NCBI GenBank assembly: GCA_937923325.1
Contig: CAKZUQ010000023.1
Coordinates: forward strand, 1 to 11,140
Direction: 5' to 3'
From: an uncultured Bacteriovoracaceae bacterium
GTDB lineage: Bacteria; Bdellovibrionota; Bacteriovoracia; Bacteriovoracales; Bacteriovoracaceae
Length of the DNA: 11,140 nt
Shown in pieces: positions 7,207 through 11,140 of the stretch. The first letter of the stretch is position 1, and each line of letters begins with the position of its first letter. The translations under genes were made by a program, and so were the position numbers. The notes beneath the pieces are model-generated. The model had not been told where the DNA came from and searched no databases. It saw only the letters and a program-made list of their open reading frames with translations.

Positions 7207-8751
7207 ATTAAGTTAATATTAGTTTTATCATTTATTTTTACAAACTTGTTATTTGGACAAACGAATGATGTCCCTAGAGGCGGATATTATTGTATTAATA
7301 ACTATAAAGATATGTATATTTTCTATAGAGAAGATGGATCTATAGTATTTAAAGATGTGAGAAGCTTAGGAATTACCATGCCAAAAACTGGTATGACAAA
7401 GTCTGGTCTATCTGTTTACTCTTCAAAAGAAGGGCAAGTTAGAATTAAATACGACAATGGACTCTCAAAGGTTTTAACATCTTTAAACTTTAAGCATTAT
7501 CAAAGACAGGTATTCTATGCTTGTAAAACATTAACTAAAAAAAATCTAGCTTCTGCTAGAACTCAAGCACCCAACCCAACTCCTAAATTATCAAAGAAAA
7601 CAACAAGAAAAAAACCGTCTAAGAGAAGTTCTACTTTTTCAATTTTAAGAGATAGGAGTGAAATATTTAAGACTTTTGGACAACTATCTCATATCAAGTT
7701 TAGACCAGAAAATTCACCATTAGATTTCCAATATGATGTTCTTTATTATATTCCTCAAAAATTACGAGGGAAAAAGAATTTAAAGACCCTTGTATTTCTT
7801 CATGGCGGTGGAGAGAGTACAAAAACAAGATATAGATCTTTTAAAGTTGCTTTAGACTATGCAAGAGATTTGATACCTCTTGCCAAAAAGTTAAACTTTG
7901 TTTTAATTCTTCCTTCTGGATCTGGTCTAAATTGGAGCTCTCATCTAATTAATTATATGAGAGATCTTAATATTAAATTAAAAGAAGAAATCGAAATTGA
8001 TCCAAATGGAATTGGTTTAGCTGGACATTCAATGGGAGGAATGGGCATTACTCGAAGTGCTCATTGGCTTGCAGATCAATATTCATTTTTCTTACCAATT
8101 GCTGCAGGAATTGCACCTGATTATCTAACTAAAGAAAATATGGCCCCTTATTTTAATTTCTCTTATCATCATCTTCAGGGTTTAGGTGATCACTTTAAAG
8201 TTTTTATAACTAGAAGTAAAAAACAGAAGAATATGATTAACAGATTAGAACGTTTAAAGAAAAAGAATGCAAATTACCAACTAGAGTTTTATAAGGGATC
8301 TCACAACTATCCACTCAAACGTATGGAAGAGCTTTTAGAAGATTTATTTAAAAAGAGCTCTAGAGATCTATACCAAAAAGAACTAGATGGATTATTTTAT
8401 AATCGCGAGGAAGTAATTGATGATAAATGGGCAAGTGGAGATAAGCTCTATTTAGCAAAGCGAAAGTCATATTTTTGGTTAGAGGCCCTAAGGTTTTCAA
8501 AAAAGAAAAAAGCAGTTAGCGTAAATGCAAAGATAAAGGGCCAAAATATTGATATTAATATTGATAAAGGGCTTAGGGAAATAAGAGTATATCTCTCATC
8601 AAAAATGCTTGATTTAACTAAGAGTATTAAGTTAAAGGTAAACGGAAGGTTAAAGTATTATGGGATCCTTAATCTAAATCAAGATTTATCTGCAAAGCTT
8701 AAAAGTGACCCAGGATTTAAGTTTGATGGTTATATTGACGTTTCAATATAA
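7207..8751 (+). CDS. Exported three-part alpha/beta hydrolase (esterase-like)
   Basis: This is a probable periplasmic or secreted esterase, resembling the PHB-depolymerase/feruloyl-esterase group. Numbering is from the AUU start chosen here (514 residues); ATG 7138 would give 537. Residues 1-17, KLILVLSFIFTNLLFG after the start, form a signal peptide. Residues 22-107 are an unrecognised domain framed by Cys29 and Cys106, the only cysteines of the mature protein, so a disulfide is likely. A Lys/Pro/Thr-rich linker (about 120-142) follows. The hydrolase domain (about 162-382) has the oxyanion segment FLHGGGES (His199), the nucleophile elbow GHSMGG (Ser275), and candidate Asp328 (GLGDHF) and His366 (GSHNYP). 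The C-terminal 397-514, starting near KRKSYFWLEALRF, looks like the beta-sandwich tail of related exported hydrolases. The gene is monocistronic, closed by a strong terminator. Substrate unknown. Confidence 0.87.
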   Translation: MKLILVLSFIFTNLLFGQTNDVPRGGYYCINNYKDMYIFYREDGSIVFKDVRSLGITMPKTGMTKSGLSVYSSKEGQVRIKYDNGLSKVLTSLNFKHYQRQVFYACKTLTKKNLASARTQAPNPTPKLSKKTTRKKPSKRSSTFSILRDRSEIFKTFGQLSHIKFRPENSPLDFQYDVLYYIPQKLRGKKNLKTLVFLHGGGESTKTRYRSFKVALDYARDLIPLAKKLNFVLILPSGSGLNWSSHLINYMRDLNIKLKEEIEIDPNGIGLAGHSMGGMGITRSAHWLADQYSFFLPIAAGIAPDYLTKENMAPYFNFSYHHLQGLGDHFKVFITRSKKQKNMINRLERLKKKNANYQLEFYKGSHNYPLKRMEELLEDLFKKSSRDLYQKELDGLFYNREEVIDDKWASGDKLYLAKRKSYFWLEALRFSKKKKAVSVNAKIKGQNIDINIDKGLREIRVYLSSKMLDLTKSIKLKVNGRLKYYGILNLNQDLSAKLKSDPGFKFDGYIDVSI

Positions 8752-8785
8752 AAAAAGCCCGAAGTAGGGGAACTTCGAGCTTTTT
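8752..8785. terminator. Strong bidirectional rho-independent terminator
   Basis: AAAAAGC (8752-8758) pairs with GCTTTTT (8779-8785) and CGAAGT (8760-8765) with ACTTCG (8772-8777), with one C/A mismatch and a six-base AGGGGA loop. The A-run and T-run make it work on both strands. It begins right after the hydrolase stop and also lies downstream of the convergent small-protein gene. A second, weaker hairpin (8793-8802 with 8813-8823, one bulge) overlaps the end of the small gene. Confidence 0.9.
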
Positions 8786-8807
8786 ATATTTAAACTGTTC
8801 AAATAAA

Positions 8808-9176
8808 TTATCTTGAACAAGTTAATGGGTATGTCATTTTATGACCTTTTTGATTTACAACTGATAAGTAATCATCTGAATCATTAAAGTGTCTTTTATT
8901 TTCAATATGGATAAGATTTTTATTCCCATTTACGTATACAATTTTTCTAAAACCTAAGTATGAAACTTTTGTTCTCGCCTCAAGAGTTGAAGAGATTCTT
9001 CTTCCTTTTTCTTTAGAGTGAAAAGCTACAGAGCTATCTTCAATAGTAAAAGACTTTTCTCCAAATGCAGTTTTACAGTGTATGCTTTCAGCATAAGAAT
9101 TTTGAAATCCTATACATAAAAGTAATGCACATGTTGAAAGTAAAAGTTGTAAAGTGTCTCTGTTTAAAATTTTCAT
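8808..9176 (-). CDS. Small exported two-cysteine protein, function unknown
   Basis: I do not recognise this 122-residue protein. Residues 1-29 form a signal peptide with a hydrophobic core (LLLSTCALLLCIGF) and a likely cleavage after SYA29. The mature part, about 93 residues, has exactly two cysteines, Cys34 near its start and Cys120 two residues from its end, so one disulfide closing the whole domain is likely. The rest alternates short polar and hydrophobic stretches (FTIEDSSVAFH, KVSYLGFRKIVYVNG, NLIHIEN), suggesting a beta-rich fold. The opening and Cys spacing resemble the N-terminal domain of the convergent exported hydrolase. The start is supported by AAGGGG five bases before ATG 9176, and a sigma-54-like promoter lies just upstream. 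It is a single gene ending near the shared terminator. Confidence 0.8.
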   Translation of the reverse strand: MKILNRDTLQLLLSTCALLLCIGFQNSYAESIHCKTAFGEKSFTIEDSSVAFHSKEKGRRISSTLEARTKVSYLGFRKIVYVNGNKNLIHIENKRHFNDSDDYLSVVNQKGHKMTYPLTCSR

Positions 9177-9210
9177 ATTATCCCCTTGGTTTCTCTCTCA
9201 CACTTATATA

Positions 9211-9227
9211 TACAAGGCGTGTGCCAA
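9211..9227 (-). promoter_or_regulatory. Sigma-54-like promoter of the small exported protein gene
   Basis: On the minus strand TTGGCAC (9227-9221) and TTGTA (9215-9211) match the -24/-12 pattern TTGGCAC-N5-TTGCA except for T in place of the final C. The GG is ten bases from the G of the -12 box, the exact sigma-54 spacing. The start point would fall near 9199, about 23 bases before ATG 9176. The GC-to-GT change weakens the call. Confidence 0.4.
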
Positions 9228-9292
9228 AGTTATATACGAGATTTCAGTCGCTTAGATGTTAGACATTGTATAAAAATTTACTAGTGAATAAT

Positions 9293-9353
9293 TTATTTAC
9301 AAATGAGTGGTGTAAATAACTTCGAAACTGTATAAAGTATCAACAGTTATTTA
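9293..9353. other. Gene-free region with competing hairpins
   Basis: The 222-base gap 9177-9398 has no supported gene. GTAAATAA (9312-9319) can pair with TTATTTAC (9293-9300, eight bases, 11-base loop); TAAATAACT (9313-9321) can instead pair with AGTTATTTA (9345-9353, nine bases), so the two folds exclude each other. A third pairing, AACTGT/ACAGTT (9326-9348), is also possible. No U-run marks a classical terminator. The AT-richness makes chance likely. Confidence 0.25.
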
Positions 9354-9398
9354 TGTAGGAAAGATAGAGGCAGTAACTTATAACCTTAGGATTTAGCT

Positions 9399-9986
9399 TT
9401 AATTTACTGACGCTTTTGTTATCGCATCGGAAGACCAACTAGGTGCATTCTCTAGTGCTTTAGGAACTTCTTCAATTGAATTTGCAACAGTATACATATT
9501 CTTGTGGATTGGTCTGTGAAACTTTTCTTTTTCCATATTATCTAATAATTTAATTAAAGGGTCATAATAACAATCAAAGTTTAAAAGAATCAATGGCCCT
9601 GTATGTAGTCCTAATCTTTTTGAAGTTAGCCAAACGAAAAACTCTTCCATAGTACCTGAGCCTCCAGGCAGAAAAATTGTGGCATCAGAGTTATCCATCA
9701 TAAGTTGTTTTCTATCATTCATATCTTTAGTGATATGAAGATTAGTTAAGCCCTTGTGTTGCCATTCAACTTGAATCATAAACTCAGGTATATAACCATC
9801 AACTCTAGCGCCTTTACTTAGAGCACCATCAGCTACTTTACACATTAAACCTTTTGCTCCACCGCCGTAAATAACATTATGGTTGAGTTCTCCAAGTTGT
9901 TGACCTAATTGGTACGCCACATCCAGGAATTTACTGTCACATGCTTCACTTGAACCGCACATCACACCGATAGTTTTATATTTCAT
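9399..9986 (-). CDS. LOG-family nucleoside 5'-monophosphate phosphoribohydrolase
   Basis: This 195-residue Rossmann-fold enzyme belongs to the TIGR00730/LOG family, which removes ribose 5-phosphate from cytokinin riboside monophosphates or AMP-like nucleotides. The two catalytic signatures are visible: Arg92-Lys93 in MNDRKQLM and PGGSGTMEE (107-115). The nucleotide-binding start KTIGVMCGSS (4-13) and VIYGGGAKGLM (38-48) fit the fold. Older databases call such proteins lysine decarboxylases, which is wrong for this family. In bacteria without plant contact the likely role is nucleotide salvage or housekeeping. AAGGA lies eight bases before ATG 9986, supporting the start. It is divergent from tldD across 63 bases and has no operon partner. 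The family is secure; the in vivo substrate is not. Confidence 0.92.
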   Translation of the reverse strand: MKYKTIGVMCGSSEACDSKFLDVAYQLGQQLGELNHNVIYGGGAKGLMCKVADGALSKGARVDGYIPEFMIQVEWQHKGLTNLHITKDMNDRKQLMMDNSDATIFLPGGSGTMEEFFVWLTSKRLGLHTGPLILLNFDCYYDPLIKLLDNMEKEKFHRPIHKNMYTVANSIEEVPKALENAPSWSSDAITKASVN

Positions 9987-10036
9987 TTAATTTTTCCTTT
10001 TTAAAGATAATCGCTATACTAAGCTACAGATTTATC

Positions 10037-10043
10037 AAAGGAG
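10037..10043 (+). promoter_or_regulatory. Ribosome binding site that fixes the GTG start of tldD
   Basis: AAAGGAG lies six bases before GTG 10050. The first in-frame ATG (10080) has no such site and would remove the conserved N-terminal helix. A TATACT at 10015-10020 may be the -10 box, but no good -35 accompanies it. Confidence 0.75.
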
Positions 10044-10049
10044 AGTAAA

Positions 10050-11140
10050 GTGCTTGATAAGAATATAGCCAGTGAAGTCATGTTTGAGGCCTTAAGCCTT
10101 GGTGCTGACTTTTGTGATATTTTTGTAGAAGAAACAAAGTTACAAAATATTTCATTCAATTCATCTAAAGTAAAAAACATCCAATCTGGAATAGATTTTG
10201 GAATAGGTATTCGTTTAATTTATGGAACTAGAGCAATGTATGCTTATACCAATTCAAACAAAAAAGAAGACTTAATAAAGCTTACTAAAAACTTAGCTGA
10301 AAATTATAAAAAGCAAGCAATAGGTAAGAAGTTTTCTTTTGATACACCTTTAGAATATAAAGATATTAAATCTTTTGGTGATGGTTATGAGCTAAACTAT
10401 AAAATAGACACTTTGAAAAAATTAGATAGCTTAACTAGAGATGCTAGTGATCTAGTTTCACAAGTAAGTTTAGGACTTTTACAAAAAGACACAAATGTCC
10501 AAATCTTTGACTCTGAAGGCTTATATGCAACCGAACATAGACCATATGTAAGACTCTTGGCCAGTGCGATAACAAAAGATGGAAATGAACAAGCTAACGG
10601 ATCTTGGTATCCTGGAGCCAGAGGTGGATTTGATTATGTTAATACATTAGACTTAAAAGAGATTTCTGATGAAATAGTTAGACAATCTTTAACAGTTCTA
10701 AAAGCAAAGCCCGCTCCTGCAGGAACAATGCCTGTTGTTATAGATAATGGATTTGGTGGTGTTATTTTTCACGAAGCCTGCGGACATTTATTAGAAACAA
10801 CTTCTGTCGAAAAGAAAGCTAGTGTTTTATGGGATAAAAAAGGTGAACAAGTAGCTCATGAAAATTTAAATGCTGTAGATGATGGAACTATGGATAATGA
10901 ATGGGGAAGTATCTCAATTGATGATGAAGGTATGCCAACTCAAAGAACACAGTTAATTAAAAATGGAGTAGTTGAAAACTTTTTATGTGATCGTTTAGGA
11001 TCTATGAAAACAGAGCATGCTCGAACGGGATCAGCTAGAAGGCAAAGCTATAAGTTTGCTCCTGCTAGTAGGATGAGAAATACATTTATTGAAGCTGGTA
11101 AATACACTTTAGATAATTTATTGAATTCAATGGAAGATGG
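10050..11140 (+). CDS. tldD: TldD metalloprotease, cut by window end
   Basis: TldD with its partner TldE/PmbA forms a heterodimeric zinc protease in the cytoplasm, known in E. coli for microcin B17 maturation and CcdA degradation; it trims unfolded peptides. The window holds about 363 codons of a family usually near 480. The N-terminal part has the typical SKVKNIQSGIDFGIGIR stretch (about 43-59). The zinc motif HEACGH is at 241-246, followed by LLETTSVEKKASVLWDKKG. DEGMPTQRT, NFLCDRLGSMKT and RTGSARRQSYKFAP then follow as in other TldD proteins. The third metal ligand, a C-terminal Cys in this family, lies beyond the window. It starts at GTG behind a strong ribosome site, divergent from the LOG gene. 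Whether pmbA follows cannot be seen. TldD rather than PmbA is supported by the HExxxH motif, which PmbA lacks. Confidence 0.95.
   Translation, partial: MLDKNIASEVMFEALSLGADFCDIFVEETKLQNISFNSSKVKNIQSGIDFGIGIRLIYGTRAMYAYTNSNKKEDLIKLTKNLAENYKKQAIGKKFSFDTPLEYKDIKSFGDGYELNYKIDTLKKLDSLTRDASDLVSQVSLGLLQKDTNVQIFDSEGLYATEHRPYVRLLASAITKDGNEQANGSWYPGARGGFDYVNTLDLKEISDEIVRQSLTVLKAKPAPAGTMPVVIDNGFGGVIFHEACGHLLETTSVEKKASVLWDKKGEQVAHENLNAVDDGTMDNEWGSISIDDEGMPTQRTQLIKNGVVENFLCDRLGSMKTEHARTGSARRQSYKFAPASRMRNTFIEAGKYTLDNLLNSMED

Noticed and set aside
9065..9262. 65-codon plus-strand frame over the small-protein promoter
   Set aside because: It is antisense to the signal peptide and promoter of a better supported gene and reads as low-quality Tyr/Leu/Phe-rich sequence.
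9399..9986. Lysine decarboxylase
   Set aside because: This is a historic mislabel; PGGSGTMEE and the Arg-Lys pair define the LOG phosphoribohydrolase family.

Overview
The window is an AT-rich bacterial chromosome segment (about one-third G+C by eye). It carries ordinary housekeeping genes next to a few accessory ones, with short intergenic gaps and Shine-Dalgarno-led starts. The content suggests a Gram-negative bacterium: an E. coli-like SerA, TldD, two to three signal-peptide exported proteins, and a possible sigma-54 promoter. The AT-rich, Lys/Ile/Asn-rich coding style would fit a marine Bacteriovoracales-like (Bdellovibrionota) genome, but that placement is a guess from style and not from a marker gene. 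I see no mobile element, CRISPR array, tRNA or rRNA, and no gene-free stretch over 300 bases.

Layout. 1-588: a single-domain flavohaemoglobin-type globin behind a plausible promoter. 604-1596 (minus): an AlkB-type membrane alkane monooxygenase, convergent with the globin; the two share one bidirectional terminator that also encodes the AlkB C-terminus. 1623-3316 (plus): a strong sigma-70-like promoter driving a hotdog acyl-CoA thioesterase and then serA (3-phosphoglycerate dehydrogenase with an ACT domain), probably one transcript. 3319-6948 (minus): leuS followed by an exported beta-lactamase-fold serine hydrolase; the hydrolase ends two bases from serA, convergently. 6949-7206: a divergent control region. 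7207-8751 (plus): an exported three-part alpha/beta hydrolase of the PHB-depolymerase/feruloyl-esterase-like group, closed by a strong bidirectional terminator. 8808-9176 (minus): a small exported two-cysteine protein of unknown function behind a sigma-54-like promoter. 9177-9398: gene-free, with alternative hairpins. 9399-9986 (minus): a LOG-family phosphoribohydrolase. 10050-11140 (plus): the first three-quarters of tldD, cut by the window end.

How the genes work together. AlkB and the thioesterase are divergently transcribed from an 84-base region and could both serve alkyl-chain/acyl metabolism, but no rubredoxin, rubredoxin reductase or alcohol dehydrogenase is in view. The rest look functionally independent.

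The most unusual signals are at translation starts. Two unrelated genes (alkB and the exported alpha/beta hydrolase) have a perfect AGGAG ribosome site placed 6-7 bases before an in-frame AUC or AUU codon and not before any AUG/GUG/UUG. In both cases starting there gives the N-terminus expected of the family (first membrane helix; classic signal peptide). A second signal is a possible shared exported domain: the N-terminal domain of the alpha/beta hydrolase and the small convergent protein have the same Cys-to-Cys layout and a similar opening motif. No clear multi-gene novel system is visible.
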